61,653 nt of DNA from Rhodospirillales bacterium (GTDB lineage Bacteria; Pseudomonadota; Alphaproteobacteria; Rhodospirillales; Shumkoniaceae): NCBI GenBank assembly GCA_014859895.1, contig JACZKS010000031.1, positions 1-61,653 of the forward strand, read 5' to 3'. Every line of letters starts with the position of its first letter. Position 1 is the first letter of the stretch. A model generated the notes under the pieces. That model had not been told where the DNA came from, did no database searches, and was given only the letters and a program-made list of their open reading frames with translations. The position numbers were made by a program, and so were the translations under genes. This document shows, piece by piece, positions 1-7,774 of the stretch.

Positions 1-468
1 AGCCTGAAACCCTGCACATAGTCATATGGTGACTAAAATACACAGGTCTTCCAGTCTCTCAATCCAGCTACTCACAGCCAAACCAAGACCGCCGCCCGCG
101 TATCCCTTCAATATCCAACTATGTCAAAGAACGAAACGGCGAGGGCCGGATTTGGAACCCGATGTCGGGCCCGGCGTCTCGCGCGGTGGGCGGTTTATAC
201 GGAGTTGGCCCCATGCTGTCAAACCTTTCTTGCAGTTTTCTTACAGGCCTTGGAGAGGCAGGGAAATCCTGCCGTGCCGCGCCGAAACCGGCTGCTTCGG
301 GGGGGGCCGCCGAAAGGCCGCGAAGACGGTCTTCCCGCAGAATCATCCTGCCCCGCCGACGGCCGATCCGGCATCCCCGTCGATCAGGCCTTTCCTCAGG
401 GCCACTTCGCGCTAACATAGGCGCACTTGGCGTCCCTCGGGACGCTCGCGAAAGGCGGCCTCGGCATC
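1..468. other. Intergenic / window edge without a recognisable gene
   Basis: I find no convincing gene in this stretch. Several open frames cross it on both strands, but their translations are rich in Arg, Pro and Gly, show no domain and lack a ribosome binding site, as expected of chance open frames in GC-rich DNA. It presumably holds the promoter of the GNAT/C39 gene that follows. I could not pick out a persuasive -35/-10 pair. Confidence 0.5.
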
Positions 469-1635
469 ATGAGCAAAAACGCCCTTTCCCCCCGCACCCG
501 TCGGCGGTCCGATACCGGCACGCCCGCAACCATTCGGCCGGCCATTCTTTCCGATCTTCCCGACCTCGTGCGCATCGAATACGCCGCCTTCGCCACCGAT
601 CGCTTCTCGCGGCGCACGCTGCATTATCTATTGACCCGCGCGCGAGCCATCTTCCTGGTGGCCGAGCGGGCCGGCAATGCGGTGGGCAGCGTCGTCGTCC
701 TTCTGCACGGCCGCACCTCGCTGGCCCGGGTCTATTCCATGGCCGTCGATCCCGCCCTCCAAGGCGCCGGCATCGGGCTTTCCCTGCTCCGCGAGGCCGA
801 ATCCCGCGCGCTCACCGATGGGCGCGCCGTCATGCGCCTCGAAGTACGCACCGACAACGATCGGGCCATCGGCCTCTACCGGCAGGAAGGCTATCGCGAG
901 ATCGGCCGTATTTCCCGCTATTACGAGGACGGCTGCGATGCGCTTCGCATGGAAAAGACCCTGGCCGGCGGCGACCAGCCGGGGTTGAGCCGTGTCCCCT
1001 ACTATGCCCAGACGCTGGAATTCACCTGCGGGTCGGCGGCCCTGATGATGGCGATGAAAGCGCTTGATCCAGCTTTCGCGCTCAGCCGCAACCTCGAGCT
1101 CCGCCTGTGGCGGGAATCGACCACCGTCTTCATGGCCGCCGGCCACGGCGGTTGCGGCCCGGTCGGACTGGCCCTGGCCGCCAAGCGCCGCGGCTTCGAC
1201 GTCGAGGTCCACCTGAGCCGCTCGGGGCCCCTCTTCATCGATTCGGTCCGCAGCGCCGAGAAGCGCGACGTCATCCGCCTGGTCTACGAGGACTTCCGGC
1301 GCGAGGCCGCCGAGGTCGGCCTCAGGATGATCAACCAGCCGCCGACCCGCCGCCGCCTGCTTCATCTCCTCGACGCTGGCGCCATCCCGGTGGTACTGAT
1401 CAGTTCCTATCGGCTGTATGGCGAGAAGGTGCCCCACTGGGTGGTGCTGACCGGCCACGACAAGCACTTCGTCTACCTGCACGATCCTTACGTCGATTTT
1501 GGGGAGCACGGCACCGAGACCGATGCCGTCAACGTGCCGGTGGCGCATGCCGAGTTCGACCGCATGGCCCGCTACGGCAATACCGGCCTGCGCGCCGCCG
1601 TCATCATCCGCCGCCAGAAAAAGGAAACAGGATGA
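469..1635 (+). CDS. GNAT N-acetyltransferase fused to a C39-like cysteine peptidase
   Basis: A 388-residue two-domain protein. Residues about 20-165 form a GNAT acetyltransferase with the acetyl-CoA loop QGAGIG (98-103). Residues about 175-385 form a papain-like/C39-like peptidase with Cys187 (in EFTCGSAA), His323 (PHW) and Asp339 (HDP) as the probable triad. The ATG at 469 is chosen because the open frame upstream only offers a TTG at 427. An AAGG lies upstream, though at a long spacing. The stop overlaps the next start (ATGA), so it should be translationally coupled to the ATP-grasp gene. The fusion and its pairing with a RimK-like ligase are known in proteobacteria and were interpreted in comparative work on amidoligases as a peptide modification/processing module; the substrate is unknown. 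No signal peptide is seen, so it is probably cytoplasmic. Confidence 0.88.
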   Translation: MSKNALSPRTRRRSDTGTPATIRPAILSDLPDLVRIEYAAFATDRFSRRTLHYLLTRARAIFLVAERAGNAVGSVVVLLHGRTSLARVYSMAVDPALQGAGIGLSLLREAESRALTDGRAVMRLEVRTDNDRAIGLYRQEGYREIGRISRYYEDGCDALRMEKTLAGGDQPGLSRVPYYAQTLEFTCGSAALMMAMKALDPAFALSRNLELRLWRESTTVFMAAGHGGCGPVGLALAAKRRGFDVEVHLSRSGPLFIDSVRSAEKRDVIRLVYEDFRREAAEVGLRMINQPPTRRRLLHLLDAGAIPVVLISSYRLYGEKVPHWVVLTGHDKHFVYLHDPYVDFGEHGTETDAVNVPVAHAEFDRMARYGNTGLRAAVIIRRQKKETG

Positions 1636-3092
1636 CGCATCACATCGTCATCGTCGAAAGCGCCGCCGACCGCGGCTGGGCCGAGGCCACGGGCACCGCC
1701 GTCACCGCCCGGGAGTACGTGACGGGCGCCGCCAAATACGGGGGGCGCGCCAACAAGGTGGTCAACCTGAGCGGCCAGTTCGAATACATGAAGGCCGGCT
1801 ATTACTGCTCGCTGCTGGCCGAGGCCCGGGGCCAGCGGGTGATCCCCACCGTGCAGACCATCCTCGAACTGTCGCGCAAGGCCCTCTACGCCGGCGCGTT
1901 GCCCGAGATCGACGCCGCGCTGGCCAAAACGCTGGAGAAGCTGCCGCAGGAGCCGCGGGCCGCCTTCTCGCTGACCGTCATCTTCGGTCAGACACGGGAT
2001 TCGCGCTTCCGCGACTTCGCCCGCCGGGTATTCGACCGTTTCCGCGCTCCCTTGATCACCGTGCGCGTGGTGTCCAACCCCCACTGGCACGTCAGCGAGA
2101 TCGACATCGCGACGGCCGGCGAGCTGAGCCCCGAGGAATTCGACTTCTTTCTGGCGGCCATGGAGGCCTACACCCGCTCGGGCTGGCGACCGCCCCGGAC
2201 CCGCACTTCGCCGCGCTACACCCTGGCCGTGCTGCACAACCCGCACGAACACCTGCCGCCGTCCTCGCAGGCGACGCTGAAAAAGTTCACCTCGATCGGC
2301 GCCGGCCTGGGCATCGGCGTCGAACTCATCCAGCGCAAGGATTTCCTGCGTCTGGCCGAATTCGATGCCCTATTCATTCGCGAGACGACGACGCTCAAGG
2401 ACCATACCTACCGCTTCGCCATGCGGGCCGAGGCCGAGGGCATGCCGGTCATCGACGACGTCACCTCGATTCTGCGCTGCACCAACAAGGTTTATCTGGC
2501 CGAACTGCTGCACGCCAACAACCTGCCGGCCCCCAAAACGCTGATCACCAACCGCAACAACGTGCTCGACTGCGAAGCCCGGCTCGGCTATCCGGTGGTG
2601 CTCAAGATCCCCGACGGCTCGTTCTCGCGCGGCGTCCACAGGGTGGCCGACCGCGAGGAGTTGCTGACCACCTCCAAGGAGCTGTTCCGCAAGTCGGATC
2701 TCATCCTCGCCCAAGAATATATGTATACGAAGTTCGACTGGCGGGTCGGCGTGCTGAACCGGCAGCCCCTGTTCGTCTCGCAATATTTTATGTCGCGCCG
2801 CCACTGGCAGATCGTCAACCACACCGCCGACGGCCGCCACGTCGAGGGCGATTTCAAGACTCTGGCGGTCGAAGATGCGCCCAAGGAGGTGGTCGAGGCG
2901 GCAATGCGCGCGGCGGGGCTGATCGGCGACGGCCTGTACGGCGTCGACCTCAAGCAGACGAAGGACGGGGTCTTCGTCATTGAAATCAACGACAACCCCA
3001 ACCTCGATCGCGGCGTCGAGGACGTGGTGCTCAAGGACGACCTCTATCGCATCGTGCTTAAGGAATTCATCCGCCGCATCGAGCACCGCTGA
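1632..3092 (+). CDS. RimK-like ATP-grasp ligase with RLAN-type N-terminal domain
   Basis: A 486-residue protein whose ATG overlaps the preceding stop (ATGA). The first roughly 150-200 residues match the RimK-like ATP-grasp N-terminal (RLAN) region by architecture. The C-terminal half, about 280-480, is an ATP-grasp fold with the metal/phosphate signature EINDNPN at 451-457 and an earlier ATP-binding stretch around YPVVLKIPDGSFSRG. ATP-grasp ligases of the RimK group join a carboxylate to an amine through an acyl-phosphate, typically adding amino acids to a peptide or metabolite. It probably acts with the GNAT/C39 protein: one ligates, the other acetylates or cleaves. The substrate cannot be read from sequence. 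Both proteins look cytoplasmic. Confidence 0.88.
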   Translation: MTHHIVIVESAADRGWAEATGTAVTAREYVTGAAKYGGRANKVVNLSGQFEYMKAGYYCSLLAEARGQRVIPTVQTILELSRKALYAGALPEIDAALAKTLEKLPQEPRAAFSLTVIFGQTRDSRFRDFARRVFDRFRAPLITVRVVSNPHWHVSEIDIATAGELSPEEFDFFLAAMEAYTRSGWRPPRTRTSPRYTLAVLHNPHEHLPPSSQATLKKFTSIGAGLGIGVELIQRKDFLRLAEFDALFIRETTTLKDHTYRFAMRAEAEGMPVIDDVTSILRCTNKVYLAELLHANNLPAPKTLITNRNNVLDCEARLGYPVVLKIPDGSFSRGVHRVADREELLTTSKELFRKSDLILAQEYMYTKFDWRVGVLNRQPLFVSQYFMSRRHWQIVNHTADGRHVEGDFKTLAVEDAPKEVVEAAMRAAGLIGDGLYGVDLKQTKDGVFVIEINDNPNLDRGVEDVVLKDDLYRIVLKEFIRRIEHR

Positions 3093-3113
3093 GGGAAGCG
3101 ACGGTGGGTCCGC

Positions 3114-4379
3114 CTACAAGTTCAATCTGCCCTTCCGGGCCAGCACCGCCAGCGGCAGGCCGATGACGAACGCCGCCGCCGGATTAAGCGCGATGCTGAT
3201 CGCCGCCATCAAGAGCACGACGAAAAGCTCGGCCCGCTCGAAACGCTGCGGCTTCGCCGCCTGGGCGAGGTCTATCCCCGAGAACAGCAGGAGAGCCCCG
3301 AGCGTCGCTTCGGGCACCACCCGCACCAGGGCCAGCGCCTGGTCGCCGCAGAAGACGCCGATCAGCACCATGAGGATGCCGATAACGGCCGGCGCCGTGG
3401 CGGTGCGCGCCCCGAAGCGGTGGTGCGCCGCCAGGCCGCCGGCACCGTGGCACATGGGATAGCCGCCGAACGGCGCCGTCAGAAGGTTGGCGAACCCGCT
3501 GGTCAGGCAGAGCGTGGTTTCGTTGACCCGGTGCACCTCGCGCGGGAACAACTGGCGGGTCAGCGCCGCCGTCACGATCACCGCGTTGGTCAGCGTCAGC
3601 GGAAGCTGGGGAATGGTGGCGGCGACGAAACCCTGCCACAGATCGCTCCACGTCGGGATGACCAGATCGGGCAGATGAATGCCGAAGGTGAGATTGGGCA
3701 TCGGCGGGGCCACGCCGGAGGCTTGGCCCAAGATAATGCCGGCGGCGAGCGCGAGGAGCGCCCCCGGCCATCGCCGGCTGCCGAGGAAGGCCAACAGGAA
3801 AAGACAGATGAGGCCACCCAACCAGGGTGTCGTCATCGCCAGGTTGATGCCGAGCAGCGCCAGCGCCAGGCCGAGGCCCAATTGCAGACCGGCCGCCACC
3901 GTGTCCGGCAGCATCCTGGCCAGGCGGGCGATGAGCCCGGTGGCGCCGAGAAACAGCAGCAGCGCCCCGACGGTCAACCCAGCACCGGCGATCGCCGCCG
4001 GCGGCAGGTGCTGGGTAAGAACGACGGCGGAGGCCGCCTTCATCGGTTGCACCGGAATCGGCAGGCCATAGAAGGCGCCGCTGAAGATGTAAAAGAGGCC
4101 GAACGACAGGAACATGCCCGACGGCGCCATGCCGACCACGGTGATCGCGCCGACGATGTGGGGAATGAAGGTGCCGAGGTCGCCCAGCGCGCCGGACAGT
4201 TCGCGCACGTCGCCGCCAAAGCGTCGGCGGGCGTAGCGCGGCGCCTCGCCGGGGGGCTGCTTGCGGCAGCGCACCGGAATGTCGGGAAAGACGTTCCACC
4301 ATGGCTGCGCCTGCCCCGCCCGGTGGACTCCCCTGGGCGGAACAGGCGGCATCTCCCGGGCCGTTACTTCCGTCGACAT
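3114..4379 (-). CDS. MOT1-type molybdate/sulfate transporter
   Basis: A 421-residue polytopic membrane protein with about 10-12 hydrophobic segments. Two diagnostic stretches of the MOT1/SulP-related family are present: ELSGALGDLGTFIPHIVGA near residue 60 and FGGYPMCHGAGGLAAH around residue 300, the latter followed by a positively charged patch. This family imports molybdate, and some members sulfate, across the inner membrane. It converges on the ATP-grasp gene (21 bp apart), so it is not part of that operon. No molybdenum-cofactor gene is adjacent, so molybdate versus sulfate cannot be decided from context. Confidence 0.85.
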   Translation of the reverse strand: MSTEVTAREMPPVPPRGVHRAGQAQPWWNVFPDIPVRCRKQPPGEAPRYARRRFGGDVRELSGALGDLGTFIPHIVGAITVVGMAPSGMFLSFGLFYIFSGAFYGLPIPVQPMKAASAVVLTQHLPPAAIAGAGLTVGALLLFLGATGLIARLARMLPDTVAAGLQLGLGLALALLGINLAMTTPWLGGLICLFLLAFLGSRRWPGALLALAAGIILGQASGVAPPMPNLTFGIHLPDLVIPTWSDLWQGFVAATIPQLPLTLTNAVIVTAALTRQLFPREVHRVNETTLCLTSGFANLLTAPFGGYPMCHGAGGLAAHHRFGARTATAPAVIGILMVLIGVFCGDQALALVRVVPEATLGALLLFSGIDLAQAAKPQRFERAELFVVLLMAAISIALNPAAAFVIGLPLAVLARKGRLNL

Positions 4380-4454
4380 CTTGGGCTTCCCCCACCGCCA
4401 CGGTCCACGAAGAATGCGATTCTAGGGTGACATTCCGATCCTGTCGATCCGGTG

Positions 4455-5048
4455 TTAGAAATCGATGCCGTAGCGCAGACCAATGTGATCGATTCCCTCG
4501 TTTTCCGAGGCCAGGAGCCGGCCATGGGAGACATGGTCCCAAAGCAGCGACACCGACTTATCTTCCGAGATCTTCACCCCGAACTCCAGCCCGCCCCGGA
4601 ACAGCACACGTGAGCCGAACCCGCAGTCGCTCTGCGCCGCACAGCGTTCGGTATCCTTCTGGTGCAGCATGCCGTCGTGCAGCGCCAGCCCGCCGTGGAC
4701 GGCCGCGAAGAGCCGCCCCACGAGATTGGCCTCGTACGTGAGGCCGGAGTACAGAAGGCTGGTCTCACCGTTCAGGCTGAGAGTCGCGCCAACATGGGGA
4801 CGCGGCGAGCCGATCCACCGCCAAGGCGCCCATTCGGGACCGTCGAACTGGACTTCAAGATTAAGGTCAAATCCGTCTTCGTGCCGGTCCGCGGCCGGGC
4901 CGCGATCATGGAGAAAGAACCCGCCGACCAGGCGATCCGCCCGTGCGCCATCGCCGGCATCCGCCGTTGCCGGCGGCAGGCCGCCCACCAGAACGCAGAC
5001 CAGAAAGGCCGCCAAATGGCGTGCGTTTTGGATTTTCCAGGTCGTCAT
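4455..5048 (-). CDS. PagL-like lipid A deacylase (acyloxyacyl hydrolase family)
   Basis: A 197-residue exported protein. The start at 5048 has a GGAGG a few bases upstream. A Sec signal peptide covers residues 1-30, ending near PATADA. The rest alternates hydrophobic and polar residues as expected of a small outer-membrane beta barrel and ends in Phe. PagL enzymes use a His/Ser/Glu triad near the C terminus. Here His172 and Ser174 (DHVSHG) are followed by Glu182/Glu184 and the terminal barrel strand HIGLRYGIDF. They remove the 3-O-linked acyl chain of lipid A. Cys136 and Cys142 could form a disulfide. Sequence identity in this family is low, so the barrel and triad carry the assignment. Confidence 0.72.
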   Translation of the reverse strand: MTTWKIQNARHLAAFLVCVLVGGLPPATADAGDGARADRLVGGFFLHDRGPAADRHEDGFDLNLEVQFDGPEWAPWRWIGSPRPHVGATLSLNGETSLLYSGLTYEANLVGRLFAAVHGGLALHDGMLHQKDTERCAAQSDCGFGSRVLFRGGLEFGVKISEDKSVSLLWDHVSHGRLLASENEGIDHIGLRYGIDF

Positions 5049-5194
5049 CCCTCCTCCCTCCGGCACGGACGGGTGCCCGTCCAAAAAAAGATGGGAACGG
5101 GACCACAAAATGAAGGCCGGGTGCGAACGGTCAACCGAATTTTAAGGTATGTCGCATAGCTTTGATTTCAAATGAAGATTCACGAGGAAACGGC

Positions 5195-5223
5195 TTGACA
5201 GGAATTGTGAAGCCCGACATCTT
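5195..5223 (+). promoter_or_regulatory. Predicted sigma-70-type promoter of the M23 peptidase gene
   Basis: A perfect -35 TTGACA at 5195-5200 is followed after 17 bp by CATCTT at 5218-5223, a weak -10 match. It lies about 100 bp before the M23 start in an AT-richer intergenic stretch. Confidence rests mainly on the -35 box and its placement. Confidence 0.4.
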
Positions 5224-5322
5224 GGGGGCGGCGGGAAAAGGGCTACAGGTGCTAGAAGCGGCTGCCTGGAGAGCGGGCCCCCGAGGGGAGACGTCACGTA
5301 AAACAACGGAACTGAGAACCCG

Positions 5323-6678
5323 ATGCTCTTGAGAGGAATTCTAGCCACCGCGGCCCTGCTGTCTTTTGCGTTGCTATCGGCGCATCTGCTGTCTCCGGCC
5401 ACCGGCACCGTGGATGACGTCGATTCCGATAGTTTCTCTTCGTTCATGTTCTCGGTCGCTCCTTTTTCGCTGGGTAATCCGGCCGCCGCCGCCGCCCTCA
5501 CCCTTTACCCGCCGGCCACTCCGCAGGAATCCCTCACCGCCGCCGATCCCTTTCGGTACCGTCACCCGATTCGCGCCAAGAGCGGCGACACCTTGACCGG
5601 CTTGCTGGTCGGGGCCGGTGTCGGTCGCAGCGACGCGGTGGCTGCCGCCGATGCGCTGCGCGAGATCTTCGATCCCCGGCGCATCCGCCCCGGCCATGAA
5701 GTATCGCTGATGTTTGAACGCGCCGTCGGCGATGACAGTCCGGGCGACTTCCTGGGATTCACCATGGCCCCCGATTTCGCCCGCGAGGTCGAGGTGGCGC
5801 GCACCGAGAATGGCGGCTTTACGGCCATCGAAATCGAGAAGGCGCTGACCCGCGGCCCGGCGCGCGCCGCCGGTATCATCGATAACAGCCTGTTCGTCGA
5901 CGGAGAACGGGCCGGAGTGCCGATCCCGGTGCTGCTCGAAATGATTCGCGCCTTTTCGTGGGACGTCGACTTCCAGCGCGACATCCTGCCCGGGGACGCC
6001 TTCGAGGTGATGTGGCAGCGCACCTGGGACGATGCCGGCCAACCCGTCCATGAGGGGTTCGTCCTGTACGCCAAGCTCACCCTTTCCGGCTCCCCGCATG
6101 CCATCTACCGTTTCGAAACCGCCAACGGCGATATCGGCTATTTCGACCAGAAGGGCCAGGGCGCGCGCAAGGCCTTGCTGCGCACGCCGATTGACGGTGC
6201 CAGACTGTCGTCGCGCTTCGGCAAACGTACCCACCCCATTCTGGGCTACACCAAGGTACATAAGGGAGTGGATTTCGCGGCACCTCCCGGCACGCCCATC
6301 TACGCCGCTGGTGATGGCCGCATCGAGAAGGCGGGGCGCAATGGCGCCTACGGCAATTACATCCGCATCCGCCACCACTCCGATTACTCCACCGCCTACG
6401 CTCATCTCAGCCGCTTTGCCAAAATCGCCCGCGTCGGCAGCCGGGTACGCCAGGGCCAGGTCATCGGCTATGTCGGAACCACCGGTCGTTCGACCGGCCC
6501 GCACCTGCACTACGAAATCCTGCGCGCCGGCGTTCACACCAATCCGCTGAGCGTCAAGATGCCTGCCGGCGAAAAGCTGGCCGGCAAGCAGCTGGAGCGT
6601 TTCATGGCGGTTCGCAAAGACGTCGACCGGACGTTCGCCGAGTTGGTCGACGGCAAGGCGATCGCCACCGCCGACTAG
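5323..6678 (+). CDS. M23 family metallopeptidase (murein endopeptidase-like)
   Basis: A 451-residue envelope protein with an N-terminal hydrophobic segment (residues 4-24), acting as signal peptide or membrane anchor. Residues 80-170 form an OapA/LysM-like region beginning HPIRAKSGDTLTGLL. The C-terminal LytM/M23 domain (about 290-420) has zinc ligands His313 and Asp317 (HKGVD) and the HLH motif at 394-396, so it should be an active peptidase. Such enzymes cut peptidoglycan cross-bridges in the periplasm; this architecture resembles MepM/YebA. It is divergent from the PagL-like gene and apparently monocistronic, ending at a large hairpin. Confidence 0.9.
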   Translation: MLLRGILATAALLSFALLSAHLLSPATGTVDDVDSDSFSSFMFSVAPFSLGNPAAAAALTLYPPATPQESLTAADPFRYRHPIRAKSGDTLTGLLVGAGVGRSDAVAAADALREIFDPRRIRPGHEVSLMFERAVGDDSPGDFLGFTMAPDFAREVEVARTENGGFTAIEIEKALTRGPARAAGIIDNSLFVDGERAGVPIPVLLEMIRAFSWDVDFQRDILPGDAFEVMWQRTWDDAGQPVHEGFVLYAKLTLSGSPHAIYRFETANGDIGYFDQKGQGARKALLRTPIDGARLSSRFGKRTHPILGYTKVHKGVDFAAPPGTPIYAAGDGRIEKAGRNGAYGNYIRIRHHSDYSTAYAHLSRFAKIARVGSRVRQGQVIGYVGTTGRSTGPHLHYEILRAGVHTNPLSVKMPAGEKLAGKQLERFMAVRKDVDRTFAELVDGKAIATAD

Positions 6679-6682
6679 CGGG

Positions 6683-6730
6683 CCGCCGGAATCGCTGGCG
6701 CGGGTTGCTTTTTTCCCGCCAGAGCGGCGG
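6683..6730 (+). terminator. Large stem-loop after the M23 gene
   Basis: An outer stem CCGCC/GGCGG (6683-6687 with 6726-6730) encloses an inner stem CTGGCGcGGG/CCCGCCAG (6695-6704 with 6715-6722) with one bulged C and a T-rich loop. It begins five bases after the M23 stop. The T run lies in the loop rather than after the stem, so it may be a processing or stability hairpin rather than a classical terminator. Confidence 0.4.
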
Positions 6731-6778
6731 CTTATAGGGACGATTCCGAAAACACCTTCCACGGGTTCTTAAAGACGA

Positions 6779-6808
6779 TTGACTCGTCAGCGTCCTTGTT
6801 TCCATACT
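6779..6808 (+). promoter_or_regulatory. Predicted promoter of the first FCD regulator / TRAP operon
   Basis: TTGACT at 6779-6784, an 18 bp spacer and CATACT at 6803-6808, which matches TATAAT at four of six positions. It lies about 75 bp upstream of the regulator start. The palindrome described separately begins at the next base, so a bound repressor would cover the transcription start. Confidence 0.5.
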
Positions 6809-6821
6809 GTGGTCAGACCAC
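6809..6821. promoter_or_regulatory. FadR-type operator palindrome
   Basis: GTGGTCAGACCAC, a perfect inverted repeat around a single central base. It fits the TGGTnnGACCA-like sites bound by FadR-subfamily (FCD) GntR regulators, of which one is encoded immediately downstream. Position just after the predicted -10 suggests negative autoregulation. Confidence 0.6.
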
Positions 6822-6881
6822 GACCTGTCCACGGAAAGTTCGCGAACTGTCCGAAGCGCCCGGAAGCCCGTCGGAAGGAAT

Positions 6882-7658
6882 ATGCATCCCATGGAATCAT
6901 GTCTCGCGAACGGACGAGCCATCGTCGCCCAGGCCAAGACACAAGTCTTCGAGGACATCTTCCGGTTCTTCACCGAGCAGCTGGCCAACGGCGTCATCCA
7001 TCCAGGCGACCGGCTGCTGTCGGAACGCGAACTGGCGCAGGCCCTGGATGTCAGCCGGCCAAGCCTGCGCGAAGCCATGCGCGCCCTTGCCCTGCTGGGG
7101 CTGATCGACATCCGCCCCGGACAGGGAACCTACGTGCGCAATCCGGACGCGACCGTTCTGCGCGAGTTCTTCTCTGTCATGCTGGTGCTGCAACCCAACA
7201 TGTACCAAAGCGCCCTTGTCACCCGCGAGGCCATCGAATGCCAGGCGATCCGTATCGCCTGCCGGGCCGCCCGCCCCCAGGATATTCAACGTCTTCGCGA
7301 CGCCCTCGACCGCATCACCGAAACGGCACCTGATCCCGAGAAAGGCGCCGACGCCGATTTCGCCTTTCACCGCACCCTCGTCGAGGCCAGCCACGACGAG
7401 GTCATGTTGTTCGTCTACGACGCCCTGCAACCGCTTCTGCGCCGCGACCACGCGGTCCGGCGCCAAGCCATCAAGGACCGGCCCGAAGTGCAGAACGTCA
7501 TGCCGCTGGCCCACAAACTGGTGCTCGACGCGCTGATTGCCGGCGACGAGGAAGCCGCCGACGCTGAACTGCGGCGTCACATCCAGATTCCCCAAGGCTA
7601 CGAGGAGTTGGTCGAGAACGGCGAGCGCCAGTCGTCCCGCGTCCGCGCCCCCGGCTGA
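6882..7658 (+). CDS. FadR/GntR family regulator with FCD ligand domain
   Basis: A 258-residue DNA-binding protein with an N-terminal winged helix (about 20-90; SERELAQALDVSRPSLREA, then RPGQGTYVR) and an all-helical FCD domain (about 105-245). The FCD metal-site motif is seen as DADFAFHRTL. FCD regulators sense small carboxylates or sugar acids and usually repress the neighbouring transport operon. GGAAGGA lies just upstream of ATG 6882 and 11 bases before an in-frame ATG at 6891, which may be the true start. It heads a same-strand cluster with dctP-dctQ-dctM-rpiB, so the TRAP substrate is the likely effector. Confidence 0.9.
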   Translation: MHPMESCLANGRAIVAQAKTQVFEDIFRFFTEQLANGVIHPGDRLLSERELAQALDVSRPSLREAMRALALLGLIDIRPGQGTYVRNPDATVLREFFSVMLVLQPNMYQSALVTREAIECQAIRIACRAARPQDIQRLRDALDRITETAPDPEKGADADFAFHRTLVEASHDEVMLFVYDALQPLLRRDHAVRRQAIKDRPEVQNVMPLAHKLVLDALIAGDEEAADAELRRHIQIPQGYEELVENGERQSSRVRAPG

Positions 7659-7672
7659 CGAAGAATACCGGG

Positions 7673-7739
7673 GCCGGCGCTTCCGACGCCGGCTCCGGCG
7701 AACGCCGCCAAAGAAGCGGCGGAAAACGCAAATGTTTTC
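7673..7739 (+). other. Three consecutive stem-loops between regulator and TRAP genes
   Basis: GCCGGCG/CGCCGGC (7673-7679 with 7687-7693), CGCCGC/GCGGCG (7703-7708 with 7716-7721) and GAAAAC/GTTTTC (7722-7727 with 7734-7739) follow one another in the 116 bp gap. None has a downstream T run. They may shield or process the mRNA between a low-abundance regulator and an abundant binding protein. Confidence 0.5.
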
Positions 7740-7774
7740 AAATCAAAGAGAGACAACAGGGTGAGGTCTGTCAA

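Noticed and set aside
1-468. A precursor peptide gene for the GNAT-C39/ATP-grasp pair
   Set aside because: Short frames here are Arg/Pro-rich without ribosome sites; none looks like a leader-core peptide.
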